In this document: positions 6,592-11,799 of the stretch, one piece after another
How positions within the stretch are numbered: position 1 is the stretch's first letter
Layout: each line of letters begins with the position of its first letter
Assembly (NCBI GenBank): GCA_002479715.1
Contig: DLOT01000083.1
Coordinates: 1-11,799 of the forward strand
DNA length: 11,799 bases
From: Ruminococcus sp. UBA7477
GTDB lineage: Bacteria > Bacillota > Clostridia > Oscillospirales > Ruminococcaceae
Reading direction: 5' to 3'
Notes under the pieces: model-generated
Databases searched by the model: none
What the model was told of the DNA's origin: nothing
Seen by the model: the letters and a program-made list of their open reading frames with translations, nothing else
Translations under genes and position numbers: made by a program

Positions 6592-6678
6592 TACGGCAGG
6601 AAAACCGATAACGAATTGACAGCATTACTGTAAAGCGATAGTCGGAACGGGCAGGGAAACAGCAATCCGATGCCCCCT

Positions 6679-6745
6679 GCGGAATAAAAACATCAGCGGT
6701 TGACGGCGTCAGAGCGGCAATGAAGATCGCGGAGCGGTTTTCGCC
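6679..6745 (+). repeat. 67-bp direct repeat, copy 2 (displaced FAD gene 3' end)
   Basis: Near-identical copy of 4447-4513 (64 of 67 by manual alignment). Here it is not joined to the rest of the FAD gene: a noncoding stretch precedes it. In the FAD-gene frame it would read to ...FSP followed at once by TAG (6746-6748), and it runs straight into a terminator. It is a pseudogene fragment marking the right border of the accessory block. Confidence 0.9.
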
Positions 6746-6788
6746 ATAGCACTTATGATTTTCAGTCAGAAGTGTTATGGCGTTTTTT
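6742..6788 (+). terminator. Intrinsic terminator closing the accessory block
   Basis: Thirteen-bp stem 6742-6754 / 6770-6782 (CGCCATAGCACTT with AAGTGTTATGGCG, one G-U pair) followed by TTTTTT. It overlaps the end of repeat copy 2, which suggests it was originally the terminator of a copy of the FAD gene. Copy 1 has no equivalent hairpin after its stop. Confidence 0.88.
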
Positions 6789-6791
6789 CTA

Positions 6792-6820
6792 TTGACATAT
6801 AACTCCTCTTGATATATAAT
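6792..6820 (+). promoter_or_regulatory. Perfect consensus promoter of the kinase-like gene
   Basis: TTGACA (6792-6797), 17-nt spacer, TATAAT (6815-6820). The predicted start near 6827 lies downstream of the first in-frame start codon at 6809, so translation cannot begin there on this transcript. Confidence 0.9.
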
Positions 6821-6856
6821 TTCAGTAAGACAAATCGGGATTTAATGGAGCATTTT

Positions 6857-7381
6857 ATGGGAATGGGTATTATTATTTGTGGTCTAAACGGTTCTGGCAA
6901 GAGTACATTGGGAAAAGTCCTTGCAGAGAAATTAGATTTTCATTTTATAGATAATGAAGATTTATATTTTCCTAAGACAAACCCTAATTATGTATATTCT
7001 TCCCCACGCTCCCGTGAAGAAGTTGAAAAGCTCCTTTTTAATGAAATTAAAGCACATGAAAACTTTGTTTTTGCATCTGTAAAAGGGGATTATGGAGAAC
7101 ATATTTATCCGTTTTTTCAGTATGCTGTATTAATTGATGTAGAAAAGAATATTCGGATACAACGAGTTAGAAATCGTTCTTTTCAAAAATTTGGAATTAG
7201 AATGTTATCAGGCGGCGATTTATATGAGCAAGAAGAGAAGTTCTTTGAGTTTGTTAACTCTCGACCGGAAAACACTGTTGAAGAATGGATACAGTCTTTG
7301 AAATGTCCTATTATACGTATTGATGGAACAAAGTCTATTGAGGAAAATGTGGATTTTATCATAAAGCAGGTACTAAAATAA
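6857..7381 (+). CDS. AAA/P-loop ATP-binding protein, small-molecule kinase-like
   Basis: A 174-residue protein that starts with strand IIICGLN and a Walker A loop, GLNGSGKST (residues 9-17), followed by LGKVLAEKLDFHFIDNEDLYF. This is the layout of adenylate kinase, shikimate kinase and nucleotide kinase-type folds. ASVKGDYGEHIYPFFQYAVLIDV supplies the next core strand, and RIQRVRNRSFQKFG is an Arg-rich lid-like segment. The phosphate acceptor is unknown; an antibiotic- or metabolite-modifying role is possible but unsupported. Start 6857 was chosen because GGAG (6847-6850) lies 6 nt upstream; 6845 and 6863 are alternatives. The frame from 6809 would contain the promoter -10 box. The gene is clearly more AT-rich than its neighbours (many ATT, TTT, AAA and TAT codons), which suggests recent transfer. 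It is monocistronic between terminators. Confidence 0.75.
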   Translation: MGMGIIICGLNGSGKSTLGKVLAEKLDFHFIDNEDLYFPKTNPNYVYSSPRSREEVEKLLFNEIKAHENFVFASVKGDYGEHIYPFFQYAVLIDVEKNIRIQRVRNRSFQKFGIRMLSGGDLYEQEEKFFEFVNSRPENTVEEWIQSLKCPIIRIDGTKSIEENVDFIIKQVLK

Positions 7382-7525
7382 ATTCTGATTTAGCAGCGTG
7401 ACACTACCTGAAGGGAACACCCACAAAGGAAGGGGGGCGCCGCGTCGTCGCAAGCTACATATCCCTCGCGGCAACGCTTGACAATTCCGGGCGTTGTCTC
7501 TCACTCATTCCGCTGCTCCTCCTTT
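7382..7525. other. GC-rich, hairpin-dense intergenic element (possible repeat or structured RNA)
   Basis: This gene-free stretch differs sharply from the AT-rich gene before it. AGCAGCG (7393-7399) is complementary to CGCTGCT (7511-7517) and could close a domain of about 125 nt. Inside it are GCCGCG/CGCGGC with a 22-nt loop (about 7440-7473) and CAACGC/GCGTTG with a 13-nt loop (about 7473-7498). On the minus strand a short open frame crosses it, but without a ribosome site. It resembles an interspersed palindromic repeat or a small structured RNA. No promoter directly upstream was convincing. Confidence 0.4.
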
Positions 7526-7560
7526 CAAACCAAACGCAAGCGTTCGGTTTGTTTTTGTTT
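7526..7560 (+). terminator. Terminator downstream of the kinase-like gene
   Basis: CAAACCAAACGC (7526-7537) pairs with GCGTTCGGTTTG (7540-7551) with one mismatch and a tight loop, followed by TTTTTGTTT. It would end transcripts crossing the GC-rich element from the left. Confidence 0.75.
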
Positions 7561-7644
7561 GCTCCGCCGTCAAGTCAAAGTGTTTTACTAGCTTATGTTC
7601 GGCAAGGCGGCTATAGATGCAACGTTACGTTGCTGATCGAATAT
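7561..7644. other. Spacer with palindromes, no gene seen
   Basis: Contains CCGCC/GGCGG arms around 7564-7613 and the near-perfect palindrome GCAACGT-t-ACGTTGC at about 7619-7633. No ORF or promoter was recognised. It separates the + strand terminator at 7526 from the minus-strand terminator at 7645. Confidence 0.35.
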
Positions 7645-7688
7645 TAACAAAAACCCCCGAAGCAGTTTCATTAATTGCTTCGGGGGTT
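7645..7688 (-). terminator. Intrinsic terminator of the NlpC/P60 gene
   Basis: AACCCCCGAAGCA (7652-7664) pairs with TGCTTCGGGGGTT (7676-7688), a perfect 13-bp stem. Read on the minus strand it is followed by a T-rich tract (complement of AACAAAAA, 7645-7653). It begins 18 bp after the stop of the hydrolase gene. Confidence 0.92.
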
Positions 7689-7705
7689 AAACTTCTTTAT
7701 AATAC

Positions 7706-9037
7706 TTAATCTACAAGCCTTTTTATAGCAACGATCCTGTCCTTCTGATAGATATACGAAATTACGATGCCGGTCGCGGTGCTTTCGGCGTGTACCATCA
7801 TTCCGTTGCCTATGTACATGGCAACATGGTAAACGCTCGAATATGTTCCGTAGCCGAAGAATATGAGATCTCCGGGTACCATTTCATCATAGCTGACAAG
7901 CTTGCCGTAGGTTACCTGCTGCTTGGCCTGGTGGGGGAGCCTTATGCCGATCTGCGCGTAGCTCTGCATTACAAGTCCCGAGCAGTCTGTTGCGCCGTAT
8001 GAGCTTCCGCCCCAGACATATCTTCCTCCGACCATTCCCTTTGCATAGTTAAGAACGGTCTCAAGATCTCCGCTTGGTGCGGGAACATCCACGATATCAG
8101 GCTCATCGGAGCCGCCGTTTGGTGCAACGGTCGTATCGCCGCCTCCGTTGCTCGGCGTATTACCGTTATCGTCGGTCTCCTCACGCTTTGTCGTGGTCGT
8201 CGTAGTGGTCGTAGTTGTTGTAGTCGTGGTCGTTGTTGCTGTAAGAGCCTCCTGGCTGAGCTGAGCCTGATACTTTGATATCTCTTCGCGCTCGCCGTCG
8301 AGATTTTCGATCTTCTCGTTTATCTCTTCCATTGAGGCTTCGTTCTGCGCCTTCAGAAGCTCAAGGTTGGCCTTCTCTTCACGAAGCTTGTATATGGACT
8401 CGGTGTAGGTAGACATTGTTGCCGAGGCTTCATCCAGCTCGCCCTGAAAGATCTCCTGAGTCTTTTCGTAGGTATCTTTAAGCTCAAGCAGATTATCTAT
8501 GATAGAGCTGTCATGCTCGGCGACTCTTTTGATAAGCTCAACTCTCATCAGCATATCATAGAAGTCGTCGCTTTCCAGAAGGACCGAGGCATAAGAGCTG
8601 TTTCCCGCTATGTACATTGCACGGAGCCTTTGCTTGTAGTCATAGATGCCGTCGTCGATATTTGTCTGGGTTTCCTCGAGAGCAGTCTGCGTGTCCCTTA
8701 TATTAAGGTTCATATCGGCGATCTCTTTTTCAAGCTGCAGGGTGTATTCATTTACGATAGCGATCTTCTGCTCGGCCAGCGCGATCTGCTTGTTTATGGC
8801 TTCACGCTTTTCCATCAGACCCGAAAGCTCGCCGGATGCGCCTTCGATCTGTTCGTTCAGCTCATCCTGCTGCTTCTGAAGCTCGCTGATCTTTTGCTGA
8901 TACTCCGCAAGCGTCGGGGTAGCATTGGTGGTTATAACCGCATCTGAATTGTTCATAACAACAGAAGCCGAGCCGATCGCTATAACAACTGCGAGGGTGG
9001 TCGTCAACAGCTTCTTTATTGTTCTTTGCTTTATCAT
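7706..9037 (-). CDS. Secreted PcsB/CwlO-type coiled-coil NlpC/P60 peptidoglycan hydrolase
   Basis: Predicted D,L-endopeptidase acting on peptidoglycan outside the cell. It has 443 residues: a signal peptide (about 1-35, KKLLTTTLAVVIAIGSASVV), a long heptad-rich coiled coil (about 43-262), 16 consecutive threonines (268-283), an acidic Gly/Pro linker, then an NlpC/P60 domain from about 325. Catalytic residues are in place: C352 in ATDCSGL, H404 in VYHVAMYIG and H416 in MVHAES. This is the PcsB/CwlO plan, whose coiled coil usually contacts FtsEX; ftsEX is not in the window. ATG 9037 was chosen because GGAG (9044-9047) lies 6 nt upstream; the GTG at 9049 overlaps that site and is unlikely. It is transcribed alone, from a perfect promoter with a WalR-like box, and has its own terminator. 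Thr-rich linkers are typical of Ruminococcus extracellular proteins. Confidence 0.92.
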   Translation of the reverse strand: MIKQRTIKKLLTTTLAVVIAIGSASVVMNNSDAVITTNATPTLAEYQQKISELQKQQDELNEQIEGASGELSGLMEKREAINKQIALAEQKIAIVNEYTLQLEKEIADMNLNIRDTQTALEETQTNIDDGIYDYKQRLRAMYIAGNSSYASVLLESDDFYDMLMRVELIKRVAEHDSSIIDNLLELKDTYEKTQEIFQGELDEASATMSTYTESIYKLREEKANLELLKAQNEASMEEINEKIENLDGEREEISKYQAQLSQEALTATTTTTTTTTTTTTTTTKREETDDNGNTPSNGGGDTTVAPNGGSDEPDIVDVPAPSGDLETVLNYAKGMVGGRYVWGGSSYGATDCSGLVMQSYAQIGIRLPHQAKQQVTYGKLVSYDEMVPGDLIFFGYGTYSSVYHVAMYIGNGMMVHAESTATGIVISYIYQKDRIVAIKRLVD

Positions 9038-9050
9038 TATTATCTCCACA

Positions 9051-9113
9051 AACCTTTCTGTAGGTTTTGCCGTAAAGGCAAATGAACGGGCGCCTTATAT
9101 CTTTCTGCGGCGC
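9051..9113 (-). promoter_or_regulatory. Structured 5' leader of the hydrolase mRNA (three tandem hairpins)
   Basis: In transcript order: GCGCC/GGCGC (plus-strand arms 9109-9113 and 9090-9094), TTGCC-tttac-GGCAA (9067-9081) and AACCT-acagaa-AGGTT (9051-9066), the last just before the GGAG ribosome site. They could stabilise the mRNA or modulate initiation. No full known riboswitch consensus was recognised. Confidence 0.4.
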
Positions 9114-9128
9114 GGTTTCAACTCAATT

Positions 9129-9154
9129 TGTAATCATTGTAACCGTTGTGTAAC
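9129..9154 (+). promoter_or_regulatory. Candidate WalR (YycF) binding box
   Basis: TGTAAC-CGTTG-TGTAAC (9138-9154) matches the published WalR consensus TGTWAH-N5-TGTWAH exactly; a third half-site, TGTAAT, lies at 9129-9134. It abuts the -10 box of the hydrolase promoter and covers its predicted start site, a position that suggests repression. Whether the genome encodes WalR is not shown here. Confidence 0.6.
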
Positions 9155-9155
9155 A

Positions 9156-9184
9156 ATTATAGCTCAAAGGTTCTTCTTTGTCAA
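9156..9184 (-). promoter_or_regulatory. Perfect consensus promoter of the NlpC/P60 gene
   Basis: On the minus strand: TTGACA (plus 9179-9184), 17-nt spacer, TATAAT (plus 9156-9161). The start should fall near 9149, giving a leader of about 112 nt. Confidence 0.9.
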
Positions 9185-9428
9185 GCCCCGACTGACGAAA
9201 ACGATTATAATATCTTAACTTCTGTATATATTATATCAAATTCACCTTTGAGATTTATATATGTTTCACAAAACGATCGGTTACAAACGGCGTTCTAAAC
9301 TGTAGCTTTTTCTCCGCAGCAAAGATTGTGATCTTGCCCTTTCCTTATATGATACAGACTTGTCCCTGAGAAAGCTGTCATAAAACGCCGCTTGGCAAAA
9401 AAAGTTCGTCAAAAGTACAGTCAGCCCG
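9185..9428. other. AT-rich spacer between divergent promoters
   Basis: About 244 bp between the hydrolase promoter and the EAL-gene promoter. It is AT-rich with TATATA tracts and small palindromes such as AAGAT-tgtg-ATCTT. No gene, terminator or confident operator was found. Confidence 0.4.
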
Positions 9429-9456
9429 TTGACATAAATTTAATATATGATATAAT
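9429..9456 (+). promoter_or_regulatory. Promoter of the GGDEF/EAL gene
   Basis: TTGACA (9429-9434), 16-nt spacer, TATAAT (9451-9456), within a very AT-rich stretch. The predicted leader is about 65 nt. Confidence 0.8.
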
Positions 9457-9528
9457 ATTATTGTATAATTGAATCTTTATACTTAAAAGATTTGAGCGTT
9501 TGTTGCTGCGAGGGAAGTGAGAGAATAT

Positions 9529-11475
9529 ATGAGATACAATCTGAATTTTGATATAAGCGCAGTATGCATATCCGCCGTTTTGCTCATTGCATTCTACTAT
9601 AAACGCAGATCTTCCGCAGTTGCATTCAAATCGAGAATGTTCGAGCTGCTTGCATGGTCGGGCGGATTGGCTTCGGTGGCAGATATTCTCTCGTGCCTTG
9701 CAAATAATGCCGACGGTATGCTCACCGCCAAATGGCTTACCAATATGGCGTATTTTATGTTTCACAGCGCAACGGCTCTGTTCAGCGTTCTTTACTTTAT
9801 CTTCATGGCCGAGCCTATGGTTAAGATGCCTCTGAGGCGAAAGCTTCAGCTTTATCTCCCGTATGCCGTCGAAATAGTTTTGATAGCTTTCAATCCGCTG
9901 CTCAGGATCTTCTTTTATTTTGACAGCGACGGGAAATATCAGCGCGGCGGTTTTCTTTGGATCTGCTATGCTATATATGTCTACTACTTTCTCTACATGG
10001 TCATTTTCGTATTGAAAAAATCCGACTTTTTCAATACAATGACGCAGGTCATCGTTGTGGGAACATCGTCGATATACATTATTCCGCTGCTGATCCAGCT
10101 GCTGAAGCCGACTGTGCTTATTGAATGCTTCTTTTCGGTGCTTTTTATAATGATAGTATACGTTGTCTATCAAACCAACGACAACAGCATCGACAGCACG
10201 ACCAGACTGCTGTCATGGCAGGTGTTTGAGTCGGACTGCAAGGCATATATAACCTCGGGGCAGAATTTTTCTGTTCTGATGATAAGACTGCGCGACTCCA
10301 AGTTCATTTCAGATCTGTTCGGAGCGCAGTTCTGCTCAAAGGTCTATATCGCCTTCGCAAGCTTTATCAGCAAGTATGTCAGCCAAGGAAACGCCTACAG
10401 CTTCGGCGGAGGGGTGTTTGCGCTTTGCTTTATCAATGAAAGCTCCGATCCCCGTTTGGTTATGGACAGCCTTTCGGAGCGTATGCAGGAGCCATGGGGC
10501 TTTGAGGAGATGACCACAAAGCTCTCTGTGTCAATGAGTATTATAAGCTTTCCCGTCCATGCTTCGAGCTATAATTCTTTTATGGAGCTTGCCGACTCTA
10601 TCCTCATCGTAGATGATTCGCGCCCCGGAGTCATATATGCGGATGAGGTCGCGGTCAAGGATAAGAGAAGAAAGTCGAATATCGAAAAGGTTCTTGTTTC
10701 CGATCATGTCTATCGTGATATAGAGATATTCTATCAGCCGATCTTTTCGGAAAAAGGGAAAAGGTTTGAGGGGCTTGAGGCGCTTGTCCGCCTGCGAGAC
10801 CCGATATTGGGCTACATTATGCCGGATGAGTTTATTCCGCTTGCCGAAAAAAACGGTTCGATGATACATATCGGCGAGCATATATTTGAGAATGTCTGCA
10901 AGTTTATTTCGCAAAACGATCTTGAAAGCATCGGTATACGCATGGTAGCGGTAAATCTTTCGGTCATCCAGTGTATGCAGACCGATCTGGTCAGCGAGAT
11001 AGCCTCGATAATGCAGAAGTATAACGTCAATCCGATGCTGATATGCTTTGAGATATCCGAGCTTGCGGCGACCAATCCGCCGGATATTATGACGGAAAAT
11101 ATCAGCGCCCTGAACAGTCTTGGCGTAAGCTTTTCGCTGGATAACTACGGAGTGGGCCTTTCGGGTCTTCAGCAGCTGATGCTTATGCCGATAAGATATA
11201 TCAAGTTCGACAGCGGCTTCATAAAGTCAGCTCTCACCAGCGAGCGCGGCTCAGTTCTGCTCAAAAGCTCTATGTATATGTCGAGAAGCATGAATCTGAA
11301 GGTGGTCGCCGAGGGAGTGGAGGATTCCGAGATCGCGCGGCAGGTCAAGGAGCTGGGCTTCGACTATTATCAGGGCTACTATATGTCGCCTGTGTGCAAG
11401 GCTGTCGAGGCAGTCCACAGGATAAAGGTGCTTAACGCAAATCTGGCAAAAACAGAGCCGGATATAAAAGGGTAA
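9529..11475 (+). CDS. Membrane sensor with degenerate GGDEF and near-complete EAL domain
   Basis: A 648-residue inner-membrane protein. Residues about 1-218 hold roughly seven hydrophobic segments resembling a 7TM sensory module. A GGDEF-like domain follows (about 225-385), with GGGVF (293-297) at the active-site loop, so it cannot be an active diguanylate cyclase. The EAL domain (about 400-635) keeps EALVR (E417), NLS (N476), EISE, IKFD, AEGVE (E595) and QGYYMSP, but the metal-binding DDFG loop reads DNYG (D538-N539). Reduced or absent c-di-GMP phosphodiesterase activity is therefore likely; a c-di-GMP-binding or protein-protein role is possible. ATG 9529 is preferred; a GTG at 9517, directly after AGGGAA, would add four residues. 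It is transcribed alone from its own promoter, and the next transcription unit follows. Confidence 0.87.
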   Translation: MRYNLNFDISAVCISAVLLIAFYYKRRSSAVAFKSRMFELLAWSGGLASVADILSCLANNADGMLTAKWLTNMAYFMFHSATALFSVLYFIFMAEPMVKMPLRRKLQLYLPYAVEIVLIAFNPLLRIFFYFDSDGKYQRGGFLWICYAIYVYYFLYMVIFVLKKSDFFNTMTQVIVVGTSSIYIIPLLIQLLKPTVLIECFFSVLFIMIVYVVYQTNDNSIDSTTRLLSWQVFESDCKAYITSGQNFSVLMIRLRDSKFISDLFGAQFCSKVYIAFASFISKYVSQGNAYSFGGGVFALCFINESSDPRLVMDSLSERMQEPWGFEEMTTKLSVSMSIISFPVHASSYNSFMELADSILIVDDSRPGVIYADEVAVKDKRRKSNIEKVLVSDHVYRDIEIFYQPIFSEKGKRFEGLEALVRLRDPILGYIMPDEFIPLAEKNGSMIHIGEHIFENVCKFISQNDLESIGIRMVAVNLSVIQCMQTDLVSEIASIMQKYNVNPMLICFEISELAATNPPDIMTENISALNSLGVSFSLDNYGVGLSGLQQLMLMPIRYIKFDSGFIKSALTSERGSVLLKSSMYMSRSMNLKVVAEGVEDSEIARQVKELGFDYYQGYYMSPVCKAVEAVHRIKVLNANLAKTEPDIKG

Positions 11476-11495
11476 GTAATATTTCCCCAAATCTA

Positions 11496-11524
11496 TTGAC
11501 AAACGATCGGAAAGATAGTAAAAT
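11496..11524 (+). promoter_or_regulatory. Promoter of the P-type ATPase gene
   Basis: TTGACA (11496-11501), 17-nt spacer, TAAAAT (11519-11524). It begins 20 bp after the EAL-gene stop. The predicted start is near 11531. Confidence 0.82.
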
Positions 11525-11536
11525 ATAAAATATCGC

Positions 11537-11577
11537 CAAGGCTTATGTGCAAAATATGCGTATGAGCCTTGATTTTT
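11537..11577 (+). terminator. Terminator-like hairpin in the ATPase leader
   Basis: Fifteen-bp stem 11537-11551 / 11557-11571 (three G-U pairs) with a 5-nt loop, then ATTTTT. It serves as the terminator for the upstream EAL gene, but it also lies just after the predicted ATPase start site, so that transcript must pass it. Confidence 0.7.
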
Positions 11578-11602
11578 AAGCGCATAATGACGGGGGATAG
11601 CT

Positions 11603-11799
11603 ATGAAGGAATACTTGATGGATACCGGCGACGTGTTGAAGAAAATTTCGTCGCAGGCAGGCGGCCTTTCGGAATACGATGCAAAGGCGCGCCTTGAAAA
11701 ATACGGTAAGAACAAGCTTGCCGAGGGCAAGAAGAAGTCGCTGGCAAAGCGGCTTCTGGAGCAGATCGCAGACCCGATGATAATTATTCTGATCGTTGC
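11603..11799 (+). CDS. Cation-transporting P-type ATPase, N-terminus (window-truncated)
   Basis: Only the first 65 codons are visible. The sequence contains the N-terminal cation-ATPase domain pattern (GLSEYDAKARLEKYGKNKL, residues about 21-39), a basic stretch, then the approach to the first membrane helix (LLEQIADPMIIILIV). This matches calcium-translocating (PMCA/SERCA-like, type II) bacterial ATPases that export Ca2+ or related cations. The catalytic DKTGT and ion-site residues lie beyond the window, so ion specificity cannot be judged. ATG 11603 has CGGGGG 6-11 nt upstream. It follows its own promoter and a leader hairpin that resembles a terminator, so attenuated expression is possible. 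Confidence 0.88.
   Translation, partial: MKEYLMDTGDVLKKISSQAGGLSEYDAKARLEKYGKNKLAEGKKKSLAKRLLEQIADPMIIILIV

Noticed and set aside
9050..9150. c-di-GMP-I or c-di-AMP (ydaO) riboswitch in the hydrolase leader
   Set aside because: A stretch GGCAAAACC...GGTTTG loosely recalls the c-di-GMP-I aptamer, but the remaining conserved parts are missing and the leader is too short.
9271..11510. Exact 10-mer AAACGATCGG at 9271-9280 and 11501-11510 as a shared operator
   Set aside because: A 10-base repeat is expected by chance many times in a window of this size, and the two copies have different positions relative to promoters.
1..11799. CRISPR arrays, tRNA or rRNA genes, complete insertion sequences
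   Set aside because: No regularly spaced repeats, tRNA cloverleaf signatures, rRNA sequence or transposase genes were seen. The only long repeat is the pair of 67-bp copies.

Overview
The window looks like chromosomal DNA from a Gram-positive anaerobic clostridial bacterium, most likely Ruminococcus or a close Ruminococcaceae relative. This is inferred from consensus SigA-type promoters, strong AGGAG ribosome sites, a cdaA-cdaR pair, a PcsB/CwlO-type hydrolase with a poly-threonine linker, and moderate GC content. No database search was possible, so all family names rest on recognised motifs and domain order.

Layout: (1) 2-4520, + strand: the 3' part of a cysteine desulfurase-family gene, then cdaA and cdaR (c-di-AMP synthase and its YbbR-domain partner, overlapping by 19 bp), a hairpin terminator, and a large FAD-dependent oxidoreductase of the COG2509 type. 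(2) 4521-6678: an accessory block. It has a consensus promoter, a 44-codon Met/Cys-rich small ORF, an intrinsic terminator, a second tiny ORF, a rearranged MetQ lipoprotein gene, a metI 3' remnant and an HD-domain gene. A 67-bp imperfect direct repeat of the 3' end of the FAD gene brackets the block (4447-4513 and 6679-6745). (3) 6742-7381: a terminator, then an AT-rich P-loop kinase-like gene with its own perfect consensus promoter. (4) 7382-7705: a GC-rich, hairpin-dense intergenic stretch with terminators for both strands. (5) 7706-9037, - strand: a secreted coiled-coil plus NlpC/P60 peptidoglycan hydrolase, whose promoter carries a WalR-like box at the start site. (6) 9429-11475, + strand: a multi-pass membrane protein with degenerate GGDEF and EAL domains. 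(7) From 11496: promoter, leader hairpin and N-terminus of a cation-transporting P-type ATPase, cut by the window end.

How the parts fit: cdaA/cdaR and the NlpC/P60 hydrolase belong to cell-envelope homeostasis (c-di-AMP and, by inference, WalRK). The EAL protein points to separate c-di-GMP or nucleotide sensing. The accessory block looks like a methionine-uptake operon (MetNIQ) controlled by leader-peptide attenuation at a Met-codon run. Its transporter genes are scrambled and partly deleted, while its regulatory front end still looks intact.

The best candidate for an undescribed system is the Met/Cys-rich leader ORF plus terminator at 4581-4860. Three GGAGA segments there could compete for one TCTCC segment, and the Met codons lie inside a perfect inverted repeat.
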